A DNA stretch of 5,104 bases, from positions 1-5,104 of the forward strand of contig CANHKH010000279.1 of assembly GCA_947460165.1 (NCBI GenBank), written 5' to 3'. A program made the position numbers and the translations under genes. Shown here piece after piece: positions 1 through 5,104 of this stretch (the first letter of the stretch is position 1; each line of letters opens with the position of its first letter). The notes below the pieces were generated by a model. It had not been told where the DNA came from. It was given only the letters and a program-made list of their open reading frames with translations, and ran no database searches. The DNA is from Comamonadaceae bacterium. Lineage in GTDB: Bacteria > Pseudomonadota > Gammaproteobacteria > Burkholderiales > Burkholderiaceae_C.

Positions 1-210
1 CAGGCGGTGCAGCTCGGCGGCCACCGCAGCTTCATAGCTCGCCTGCTCGAGCTCGCGGCTGGGGTCCACCGGCCGCACAAACGCGAAACTGGACTGCGCC
101 AGCTCCGGGCTCCAGGCCTGGAATCGAGTGACCTGGGTGCTCAAGGTCGTGGCGCAACCGGCCAGCATCATGCTCAACCAGATCCAGCCCAACAGACAAA
201 AGTGCCTCAT
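1..210 (-). CDS. Lipoprotein, probable DUF4136 family (3' part missing)
   Basis: This is the N-terminal 70 residues of a minus-strand gene that stays open to the left edge of the window. The protein begins MRHFCLLGWIWLSMMLAGCA, a short basic start and hydrophobic stretch ending in the lipobox LAGC with the acylated Cys at residue 19. It is therefore expected to be exported and lipid-anchored in the envelope. The ATG at 208-210 has a GGGGAG ribosome binding site at 219-224, 8 bases upstream. After the Cys, the pattern of a Thr/Val stretch, TRFQAW, SFAFVRP and a Glu-rich segment with SYEAAVAAEL recalls DUF4136 lipoproteins, whose function is unknown. Family assignment is from memory of that N-terminal pattern only, and the rest of the domain is not visible. 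The lipoprotein call is firm; the family is tentative. Confidence 0.75.
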   Translation of the reverse strand, partial: MRHFCLLGWIWLSMMLAGCATTLSTQVTRFQAWSPELAQSSFAFVRPVDPSRELEQASYEAAVAAELHRL

Positions 211-218
211 GAACATCA

Positions 219-224
219 CTCCCC
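219..224 (-). promoter_or_regulatory. Ribosome binding site of the left-edge lipoprotein
   Basis: The minus strand reads GGGGAG here, 8 bases before the ATG at 208-210. It supports that start, which also places the lipobox at a normal distance from the N-terminus. Confidence 0.6.
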
Positions 225-253
225 AAGCCTGGGCCAAAAACTGCCCACGGTCA

Positions 254-274
254 CCACTTTGTAACCCGAAGTGG
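254..274. repeat. Short inverted repeat in a divergent intergenic region
   Basis: CCACTT at 254-259 and AAGTGG at 269-274 form a perfect 6-base inverted repeat around a 9-base centre. It lies between the divergent lipoprotein and helicase genes, where promoters and operators are expected. I cannot assign convincing -35 and -10 boxes in 211-386. A 6-base repeat this short can arise by chance. Confidence 0.3.
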
Positions 275-386
275 GGCCAGTGTGCCAGCCCAGGCACGCC
301 AGCAAGGGTCAGCGAAGCCCTCACAAAAAGCGGCCCACAGAGGCACTTGCCTGGGCTGGCCATGGGCCATGGGACAATCTGCAACC

Positions 387-1859
387 ATGACCGCATCTTT
401 TTCCAAGCTCCAGTTGAACCCCGCACTGGCCCAAGCCGTGGCCGACATGGGCTACGAATCCATGACGCCCATTCAGGAACAAGCCATTCCTGTGGTGCTG
501 CAAGGCCGCGATGTCATGGGCGCCGCGCAAACCGGCACCGGCAAGACCGCCGCTTTCTCGCTGCCCCTGCTGCAGCGCATGATGGTGCATGAAAACCCTT
601 CTACCTCACCTGCCCGCCACCCGGTGCGCGCCCTGGTGCTGCTGCCCACGCGCGAGCTGGCCGTGCAGGTGGCCGAGCAGGTCAAGCTGTATGCCAAGCA
701 CACCAAACTGCGCAGCGCCGTGGTCTTTGGCGGCATGGACATGAAGCCGCAAACCGCCGAGCTCAAAGCCGGCGTGGAGGTGCTCATTGCCACCCCTGGG
801 CGTTTGTTAGACCATATTGAGGCCAAAAACGCGGTGCTCAACCAGGTGGAGTACGTGGTGCTCGACGAGGCCGACCGCATGCTGGACATCGGCTTTTTGC
901 CCGACCTGCAGCGCATCTTGTCTTACCTGCCCAAAAAACGCACCACGCTGCTGTTTTCGGCCACCTTCTCGCCCGAGATCAAGCGCCTGGCGTCCAGCTA
1001 CTTGCAAGACCCGGTGACCATCGAGGTGGCCCGCTCCAATGCCACGGCCTCCACCGTGGAGCAGCACTTTTATGCCGTGGCGGTGGATGACAAGCGCCGC
1101 GCCTTGGTGAAAATACTGCGTGAGCGCGGCATCACCCAGGCTTTTGTCTTCGTCAACAGCAAGCTGGGCTGCGCCCGCCTGGCCCGCTCGCTCGAGCGCG
1201 AGGGCCTGAAAACCACCGCCCTGCACGGCGACAAAAGCCAGGACGAGCGCCTCAAAGCGCTGGAATCCTTCAAAAAAGGCGAGGTCGAGTTGCTGGTGTG
1301 CACCGACGTGGCCGCGCGCGGCCTGGACATCAAGGACGTGCCGGCCGTCTTCAACTTTGACGTGCCTTTCAACGCCGAAGACTATGTGCACCGCATAGGC
1401 CGCACCGGCCGCGCCGGCGCCTCTGGCCTGGCCGTGACCTTTGCCTCCCCCAGCGACCAGCGCCTGGTGGTTGACATTGAAAAGCTCATCAAGACCCCGC
1501 TGGAACTCGAAGCCCTGGAACTCGATGAGGGCCAAGCCCCCAGCGGTGAGCGCTTTAACGATGGTGGCCGCGGCCAGCGCAGCCGCGACGACGAGGGCCG
1601 CCGCCGCCCTGAGCGCAGTGAACACGGCGAGCGCAGCTCACGCACCGATAGACCAGAGCGTGCAGAGCGCCCGGCCCGCCCGGCCCCCAAGTCACGCGAC
1701 CCCTTCTTTGACCAGCCTTACCAAGCCAGCACCCCCGCTGAGGTCACGCCCGCCTGGGAAAGCGCGCCCAAGACCAGCACGCGGATTTCGGCCAACATCA
1801 AGCCCAAACGCAAGCTGGCCGCGCTTTTCAAGACCGACACCGAATCTCAGGCCAGCTGA
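387..1859 (+). CDS. rhlE: DEAD-box ATP-dependent RNA helicase, RhlE type
   Basis: A 490-residue cytoplasmic RNA helicase that uses ATP to unwind short RNA duplexes; RhlE relatives act in ribosome assembly and RNA turnover. All core motifs are present and intact: Q motif (Phe5 to Gln30), Walker A AQTGTGKT (47-54), PTRELA (87-92), TPGR (136-139), DEAD (160-163), SAT (191-193), VFVNSK (254-259), TDVAARGLD (306-314) and HRIGRTGR (335-342). After about residue 390 comes a low-complexity tail rich in Arg, Asp and Glu with RPER-like repeats, then a basic end KPKRKLAALFK. Such tails usually bind RNA or partners. The ATG at 387 was chosen because the Q motif then begins four residues in, as in relatives. 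The frame is open upstream, with ATGs at 369 and 282, and none has a good ribosome binding site. The exact subfamily (RhlE rather than another DEAD-box member) is inferred from overall similarity. Confidence 0.93.
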   Translation: MTASFSKLQLNPALAQAVADMGYESMTPIQEQAIPVVLQGRDVMGAAQTGTGKTAAFSLPLLQRMMVHENPSTSPARHPVRALVLLPTRELAVQVAEQVKLYAKHTKLRSAVVFGGMDMKPQTAELKAGVEVLIATPGRLLDHIEAKNAVLNQVEYVVLDEADRMLDIGFLPDLQRILSYLPKKRTTLLFSATFSPEIKRLASSYLQDPVTIEVARSNATASTVEQHFYAVAVDDKRRALVKILRERGITQAFVFVNSKLGCARLARSLEREGLKTTALHGDKSQDERLKALESFKKGEVELLVCTDVAARGLDIKDVPAVFNFDVPFNAEDYVHRIGRTGRAGASGLAVTFASPSDQRLVVDIEKLIKTPLELEALELDEGQAPSGERFNDGGRGQRSRDDEGRRRPERSEHGERSSRTDRPERAERPARPAPKSRDPFFDQPYQASTPAEVTPAWESAPKTSTRISANIKPKRKLAALFKTDTESQAS

Positions 1860-1868
1860 AGGGGTCCG

Positions 1869-1885
1869 GCCCGCTGCCAGCGGGC
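1869..1885. terminator. Hairpin after rhlE, possible terminator
   Basis: GCCCGCT (1869-1875) and AGCGGGC (1879-1885) form a perfect 7-base stem with a 3-base loop, starting 10 bases after the helicase stop codon. It lies in the gap between convergent genes, where a terminator is expected. No T-tract follows on either strand, so it is not a canonical intrinsic terminator. It might stop transcription weakly or protect the 3' end. Confidence 0.45.
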
Positions 1886-1937
1886 GACCACTGCCCGGCC
1901 TTGGGCCCACGCCGTTCAGGCCGCAGGTGCCGGCTCG

Positions 1938-1951
1938 AGCCTGACCAGGCT
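1938..1951 (-). terminator. Short hairpin just after the minus-strand lipoprotein stop
   Basis: AGCCT and AGGCT form a 5-base stem with a 4-base loop, read on the minus strand directly after the lipoprotein stop codon at 1954-1956. There is no T-run behind it. It could contribute to ending the transcript coming from the right, but the stem is short and may be incidental. Confidence 0.25.
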
Positions 1952-1953
1952 GT

Positions 1954-2589
1954 TCAGCGGCTGCGCTGGCCTTCGGTCAGCGTATCGAGTTGGAAACGCC
2001 CGCTTTTGTCCCACAGCCACACGTCGGTCCAGGTCACACGGCCCATGCGGGCGGGCGCAGGAAATGGGGCGGCCGCGCGCACCATGCGCTCGATGTCGGC
2101 CATCACCTCTGGGGCGTGTTTGGGCGCACGCATCCAGTCCAGGCGCTGCACTTGGCCCCGGCTGTCCAGGTCCACATTCAGCACCCCCACGGCGTACAGC
2201 ATGGGCGGCATTTTTCCCTTGAAAATACGCGCCTCGTTCTGGGCGTAAATGTGAGAGGCGCCGTAGCGGCGGTAGTCGCGCGGCGTGGTGGCGGTGGCAT
2301 AGCGCAGCGCCGGCGTGACCAATGGCGGCTCGGCCACGGGCGCAGGGGCAGGGACAGGTGCCAGCGGCGGCAGCGGCTTGAGCACCACCAGCGGCACGGG
2401 TACGGGCACGGGCTCAGGCTGGGGTGCCGAGGCCGGCGGGGGAATGGGGCGGTCTTGCCTGATAGGCGGCGGGGTGCTGCAGGCCGCCAGCAGGGCGGCC
2501 AGCAAGGCCAGCAAGCTCCATGAGCGCAGGCGGCGCAAGCTGGGGGCTGGTTCACCCAGGTCGGGCACAGAGTGCAAGGGCAATGTCAA
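1954..2589 (-). CDS. Proline-rich lipoprotein with TonB/TolA-like C-terminal region
   Basis: A 211-residue predicted lipoprotein. Residues 19-36 hold two Arg-rich positions and a hydrophobic stretch ending in the lipobox LAAC with Cys37. Residues 40-93 are a proline-rich linker with alternating Pro-Val and Pro-Ala. Residues about 95-205 form a compact domain; the part around 133-180 (YAVGVLNVDLDSRGQVQ, then a helix and FPAP) resembles the strand-strand-helix pattern of TonB/TolA C-terminal domains, and it ends with a Trp-rich WTDVWLWDKSGRF. A lipid anchor plus a Pro-rich spacer suggests reach through the periplasm, but TonB itself has a transmembrane anchor and no ExbB/ExbD gene is in view, so energy transduction should not be assumed. 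The start is TTG at 2587-2589, with GGAGA 6 bases upstream and an in-frame stop at 2605-2607; no ATG lies before the lipobox. An alternative TTG at codon 18 would give a more usual 20-residue signal but has no ribosome binding site. The lipoprotein call is firm; the domain call is moderate. Confidence 0.8.
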   Translation of the reverse strand: MTLPLHSVPDLGEPAPSLRRLRSWSLLALLAALLAACSTPPPIRQDRPIPPPASAPQPEPVPVPVPLVVLKPLPPLAPVPAPAPVAEPPLVTPALRYATATTPRDYRRYGASHIYAQNEARIFKGKMPPMLYAVGVLNVDLDSRGQVQRLDWMRAPKHAPEVMADIERMVRAAAPFPAPARMGRVTWTDVWLWDKSGRFQLDTLTEGQRSR

Positions 2590-2595
2590 AGAGCT

Positions 2596-2600
2596 TCTCC
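2596..2600 (-). promoter_or_regulatory. Ribosome binding site deciding the TTG start of the lipoprotein
   Basis: The minus strand reads GGAGA, 6 bases before the TTG at 2587-2589. With the in-frame stop at 2605-2607 just upstream, it makes this TTG the best-supported start of the gene ending at 1954. Confidence 0.55.
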
Positions 2601-2659
2601 ATGGTCAGCTATGCTTTTGCAGCCTGCGTCGCCCATCACATCGGCACACTGCAAGGCCT

Positions 2660-2702
2660 TCACTTTGAACCAATTGTCACTGCTTTGCAATCAATAAATC
2701 GA
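2660..2702. promoter_or_regulatory. AT-rich patch in divergent intergenic region, probable promoter area
   Basis: Between the divergent lipoprotein and xdhC genes, this stretch is clearly richer in A and T than anything around it. It carries TTGAAC (2665-2670) and TTGTCA (2674-2679), both -35-like, and an AATAAAT run near 2693-2699. No pair of boxes shows good sequence and spacing together, so I mark the area rather than a defined promoter. It could serve either or both genes. Confidence 0.3.
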
Positions 2703-2757
2703 ACGCTGGGCCAAGCCTTCACACACATCGGTCATCTGCACCCCTTCAAGATCCGTC

Positions 2758-3612
2758 ATGCCTACACCGATGAACGACATGTCTGAACTGCCAGAGCTGC
2801 CTGAGCGCTTGCTGGAGCAGCTGGCGCAGGCTTGCGCCGTGCTGGTGACAGTGGCCCGCACCCAGGGCTCGGTGCCACGCGAATTGGGCACTTGGATGGC
2901 CGTCTTTGCAGACCGCGTGGTGGGCACCATAGGCGGTGGCCAGCTGGAGCACCAGGCCATGGCCCAGGCCCGCCGGCTGCTCCAAGACCCCCAGCTGCCC
3001 GCCCACCCACAGCGCTTGGCACTGGGCCCCTCCTTGGGCCAGTGCTGCGGCGGCGTGGTGATGCTGGAGTTTGAACGCGTACACGCCAGCGACATCACCC
3101 GCCTGCGGCAGCGCCTTCAGTCCCCGCTGGCGCCGGTGGCACTGTTTGGCGGCGGCCATGTGGGCCACGCCCTGGCTCGCTTGCTGCTCACCCTGCCCTA
3201 TGCGCTGACCTGGATAGACAGCCGAGAAGGCGTGTTCCCCACCGGCTTGCCCGCGCGTGTGCACTGCGATCATGCCGAGCCGGTGCACAGCGCCGTGCCA
3301 GACTTGGCCCCTGGCTCTGAGGTGCTGATCATGAGTTTCAGCCACGCCGAAGACCTGGACATCGTGGCCGCCTGCCTCAAGCGCCAACGCGCACAGGGTG
3401 ATCTGGCCTTTGTGGGCCTGATCGGCAGCCACACCAAATGGGCCAGCTTCAGCCACCGGCTGCAGGCGAAGGGTTTCAGCCCAGAGGAGTTGGCCCAGGT
3501 GAGCTGCCCCATTGGCCTGCCAGGCCTGGTGGGCAAAGAGCCCGAGGTGATTGCGGTGGCGGTGGCTGCGCAATTGCTGATGCGCCGCACTCCCATGCAC
3601 ATCAAAGGCTAA
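2758..3612 (+). CDS. xdhC: XdhC, molybdenum cofactor accessory protein for xanthine dehydrogenase
   Basis: A 284-residue cytoplasmic protein of the XdhC/CoxI family. In studied members, XdhC binds molybdenum cofactor, protects its sulfurated form and hands it to the xanthine dehydrogenase large subunit; it is not part of the final enzyme. The N-terminal XdhC/CoxI part shows RTQGSVPRE (34-42), GGGQLE (59-64) and the cysteine-bearing GQCCGG (94-99), matching the conserved Cys region used in cofactor binding. The C-terminal Rossmann-like part shows GGGHVG (131-136), Asp154 at the end of the second strand, GLIGS (220-224) and CPIGL (250-254). Length is normal for the family. The ATG at 2758 is the first in frame after the AT-rich region, but no strong ribosome binding site precedes it, and ATGs at 2770 and 2779 are possible. 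xdhA and xdhB, usually directly upstream, are absent: the upstream neighbour is a divergent lipoprotein. Related proteins serve other molybdenum hydroxylases, so the client enzyme is uncertain. Confidence 0.9.
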   Translation: MPTPMNDMSELPELPERLLEQLAQACAVLVTVARTQGSVPRELGTWMAVFADRVVGTIGGGQLEHQAMAQARRLLQDPQLPAHPQRLALGPSLGQCCGGVVMLEFERVHASDITRLRQRLQSPLAPVALFGGGHVGHALARLLLTLPYALTWIDSREGVFPTGLPARVHCDHAEPVHSAVPDLAPGSEVLIMSFSHAEDLDIVAACLKRQRAQGDLAFVGLIGSHTKWASFSHRLQAKGFSPEELAQVSCPIGLPGLVGKEPEVIAVAVAAQLLMRRTPMHIKG

Positions 3613-3631
3613 CAACAAGTTCTTGCGTGTA

Positions 3632-3664
3632 TTCTTTGGAGCTACTTTCAGCCACTCCAAAGGA
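3632..3664 (+). promoter_or_regulatory. Hairpin covering the metY ribosome binding site
   Basis: TTCTTTGGAG (3632-3641) pairs with CTCCAAAGGA (3655-3664): 10 pairs, one of them G-U, around a 13-base loop. The 3' arm contains the entire AAAGGA Shine-Dalgarno sequence of metY (3659-3664), 7 bases before its ATG. When folded, the RNA would hide the ribosome binding site, the layout of a translational switch or RNA thermometer. A further 4-base pairing, GGCT (3607-3610) with AGCC in the loop (3650-3653), could make a pseudoknot. The pairing is seen directly; regulation is inferred. I do not recognise a known riboswitch class. Confidence 0.5.
3659..3664 (+). promoter_or_regulatory. Ribosome binding site of metY
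   Basis: AAAGGA ends 7 bases before the ATG at 3672-3674. It fixes the metY start although the reading frame stays open far upstream, through the end of xdhC. All six bases lie in the 3' arm of the hairpin at 3632-3664. Confidence 0.75.
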
Positions 3665-3671
3665 ACACACC

Positions 3672-4955
3672 ATGTCTGACTCCTGGAAATTTGAGACCCG
3701 CAGCGTTCACGCCGGCTACAGCCCCGACCCCACCACCAAAGCCGTGGTGCCACCGATTTACCAAACCGTGGCTTACGCCTTTGACAGCGCCCAGCACGGC
3801 GCCGACTTGTTTGACCTGAAGGTGCCGGGCAATATTTACACCCGCATCATGAACCCGACCCAGTCGGTGCTCGAAGCCCGGGTGGCCGCGCTCGAAGGCG
3901 GCATAGGCGCCCTGGCCGTGGCCTCGGGCCAAGCGGCCATCACCTACGCCATTCAAACCATTGCCGAGGCGGGCGACAACATTGTCTCGGCCACGGCGCT
4001 CTATGGCGGCACCTACAACCTGTTTGCCCACACGCTGCCGCAGTACGGCATTCAAACCCGCTTTGCCAACTCGGACGATCCGGCCAGCTTTGAGCCGCTG
4101 ATCGACGCACGCACCAAAGCCATTTACTGCGAGTCTTTGGGCAACCCGCGCGGCAACGTGACCGACATTGCCGCCCTGGCCGAGATAGCGCACCGCCATG
4201 GCGTGCCGCTCATCGTGGACAACACCGTGCCCAGCCCCTACCTGTGCCGCCCCATTGAACACGGCGCCGACATCGTGGTGCAGTCCCTCACCAAGTACCT
4301 GGGCGGCCACGGCAACAGCATAGGCGGGGCCATCATTGATTCGGGCAAGTTTCCTTGGGCCCAGCACAAAGAGCGCTTCAAGCGCCTGAACGAGCCCGAC
4401 GTGAGCTACCACGGCGTGGTCTACACCGAGGCGCTGGGTGCGGCCGCCTACATTGGCCGCGCCCGCGTGGTGCCGCTGCGCAACATGGGGGCTGCCATCT
4501 CGCCCTTCAATTCGTTTTTGATCTTGCAAGGCATTGAAACCCTGCCCCTGCGCATGGACCGCATTTGCGACAACACCCTGGCCGTGGCCCGCTTTCTGCA
4601 GCAACACCCCAAGGTGCAATGGGTCAACTACGCGGGCTTGCCCGAGCACCGCGACCACGCCCTGGTGCAACAACTCATGGGCGGCCGCGCCTCCGGCCTC
4701 TTGACCTTTGGCGTGCAGGGCGGGCGGGCCGCGGGCGAGCGCTTTTTGGACGCGCTGCAGCTGTTCACCCGGCTGGTGAACATTGGCGACGTGCGCTCAC
4801 TGGCCACCCACCCCGCATCGACCACGCACCGCCAACTCTCGGCCGAGGAGCTGGCCCAGTCCGGCGTGACCGAAGACACGGTGCGCCTGTGCGTGGGCAT
4901 TGAGCACATTGACGATTTGAGCGCCGATTTGGCGCAGGCCCTGGCCGCCGCTTGA
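3672..4955 (+). CDS. metY: O-acetylhomoserine sulfhydrylase (MetY)
   Basis: A 427-residue cytoplasmic PLP enzyme of the Cys/Met metabolism family. It is expected to convert O-acetylhomoserine and sulfide to homocysteine and acetate, the direct-sulfhydrylation route to methionine. Visible family signatures are YTR (56-58, phosphate contact from the neighbouring subunit), SGQAA (85-89, PLP phosphate), Tyr111 stacking on the ring, Asp183 in VDNT pairing with the ring nitrogen, and the PLP-binding Lys208 in SLTKYLGGHGN. Near the C-terminus SLATHPASTTH (376-386) and TVRLCVGIEHIDDL (Arg405 as substrate carboxylate contact) follow. Length and the HGNSIGG context fit the sulfhydrylase subgroup better than the shorter cystathionine gamma-synthases (about 380-400 residues). 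Acceptor specificity, acetyl or succinyl, cannot be read from sequence alone. The gene follows xdhC by 59 bases on the same strand and may be co-transcribed or use its own promoter in the gap. No metX is in view. Confidence 0.92.
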   Translation: MSDSWKFETRSVHAGYSPDPTTKAVVPPIYQTVAYAFDSAQHGADLFDLKVPGNIYTRIMNPTQSVLEARVAALEGGIGALAVASGQAAITYAIQTIAEAGDNIVSATALYGGTYNLFAHTLPQYGIQTRFANSDDPASFEPLIDARTKAIYCESLGNPRGNVTDIAALAEIAHRHGVPLIVDNTVPSPYLCRPIEHGADIVVQSLTKYLGGHGNSIGGAIIDSGKFPWAQHKERFKRLNEPDVSYHGVVYTEALGAAAYIGRARVVPLRNMGAAISPFNSFLILQGIETLPLRMDRICDNTLAVARFLQQHPKVQWVNYAGLPEHRDHALVQQLMGGRASGLLTFGVQGGRAAGERFLDALQLFTRLVNIGDVRSLATHPASTTHRQLSAEELAQSGVTEDTVRLCVGIEHIDDLSADLAQALAAA

Positions 4956-4985
4956 GCCTCAGGCGCGGGCCCAGCCCGCAGAGGC
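4956..4985 (+). terminator. GC-rich two-part hairpin directly after metY
   Basis: GCCTC (4956-4960) pairs with GAGGC (4981-4985). Inside it, GCGGGC (4965-4970) pairs perfectly with GCCCGC (4974-4979) around a 3-base loop, with a small asymmetric internal loop between the two stems. It begins at the base after the stop codon, a typical terminator place. No T-tract follows, so it may be a non-canonical terminator or an RNA 3'-end protector. Confidence 0.5.
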
Positions 4986-5017
4986 GCATGGGCAGGCGCT
5001 GAGCTTGTGGCTACACT

Positions 5018-5046
5018 GTGGCCCGACCGCAGCGGCGCCAGGCCAC
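5018..5046. repeat. Inverted repeat in the right-hand intergenic region
   Basis: GTGGCC (5018-5023) and GGCCAC (5041-5046) are perfect inverted copies 17 bases apart. The stretch 4986-5104 holds no convincing gene. TACACT at 5013-5018 resembles a -10 box, but no -35 partner lies at proper spacing. In sequence this GC-rich, the repeat could be incidental. Confidence 0.25.
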
Positions 5047-5078
5047 CCCCAGTGGCCCCAGAGTCGCGGTCCCTTGTT

Positions 5079-5103
5079 GCACACAGCGCCCGCAGTGGTG
5101 TGC
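5079..5103. repeat. Inverted repeat at the right edge
   Basis: GCACAC (5079-5084) and GTGTGC (5098-5103) are perfect inverted copies around a 13-base centre, in noncoding sequence at the window end. It could be an operator or hairpin upstream of the next gene, which lies outside the window. Confidence 0.25.
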
Positions 5104-5104
5104 G

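Noticed and set aside
32..226. Minus-strand 64-codon open frame at the left edge
   Set aside because: The overlapping frame starting at 210 has a lipobox signal peptide and a ribosome binding site and stays open to the edge, so it is the real gene.
359..373. Two adjacent CCATGGG copies before the helicase start
   Set aside because: The direct repeat is only 7 bases, has no further structure, and overlaps possible start codons; it is likely chance.
282..386. N-terminal extension of rhlE by 35 codons
   Set aside because: The added residues look noncoding and relatives begin close to the Q motif. The nearer ATG at 369 remains possible but adds nothing recognisable.
807..1625. Minus-strand open frame of 272 codons opposite rhlE
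   Set aside because: It is antisense to the helicase core, has Ala/Gly/Val-rich composition and no recognisable family.
3438..3671. N-terminal extension of metY by 78 codons
   Set aside because: The extension overlaps xdhC in another frame, reads as unrelated low-complexity sequence, and the ATG at 3672 has a good ribosome binding site and matches family N-termini.
2746..3753. Long minus-strand open frame of 335 codons opposite xdhC
   Set aside because: It lies antisense to a clear XdhC gene, its translation is rich in His, Gln and Ala as expected of the reverse frame of GC-rich genes, and no domain is recognisable.
3648..4673. Long minus-strand open frame of 341 codons opposite metY
   Set aside because: It is antisense to a well-supported PLP enzyme with low-complexity Gly/Val/His content, a typical GC-rich shadow frame.

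Overview
The window is GC-rich, with tightly packed genes that all use the same GC-biased codons. Its gene repertoire fits a betaproteobacterium of the order Burkholderiales, probably family Comamonadaceae. This placement rests on base composition and protein style; no marker gene is present to fix it. I see no mobile element, CRISPR array, tRNA or rRNA, and no base-composition break that would suggest recent transfer.

Layout: (1) 1-210, minus strand: the first 70 codons of a lipoprotein resembling the DUF4136 family, running off the left edge. (2) 211-386: a divergent intergenic region with one small inverted repeat. (3) 387-1859, plus strand: a complete RhlE-type DEAD-box RNA helicase with an Arg-rich tail. 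(4) 1860-1953: a convergent gap with two short hairpins. (5) 1954-2589, minus strand: a proline-rich lipoprotein with a possible TonB/TolA-like C-terminal domain, apparently starting at TTG. (6) 2590-2757: a second divergent intergenic region with an AT-rich patch. (7) 2758-3612, plus strand: an XdhC-type molybdenum-cofactor accessory protein with no xanthine dehydrogenase subunits in view. (8) 3613-3671: a 59-base gap in which a near-perfect hairpin covers the whole Shine-Dalgarno sequence of the next gene. (9) 3672-4955, plus strand: O-acetylhomoserine sulfhydrylase (MetY), closed by a GC-rich hairpin. (10) 4956-5104: noncoding sequence with several inverted repeats.

These are mostly unrelated housekeeping genes rather than one pathway. 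xdhC and metY are codirectional and close enough to be co-transcribed. Both touch sulfur chemistry: XdhC handles the sulfurated cofactor and MetY fixes sulfide into homocysteine. A functional link is only speculation.

I do not see a clear undescribed system. The best leads are the hairpin sequestering the metY ribosome binding site, the isolated xdhC, and the lipid-anchored protein with a TonB-like end.
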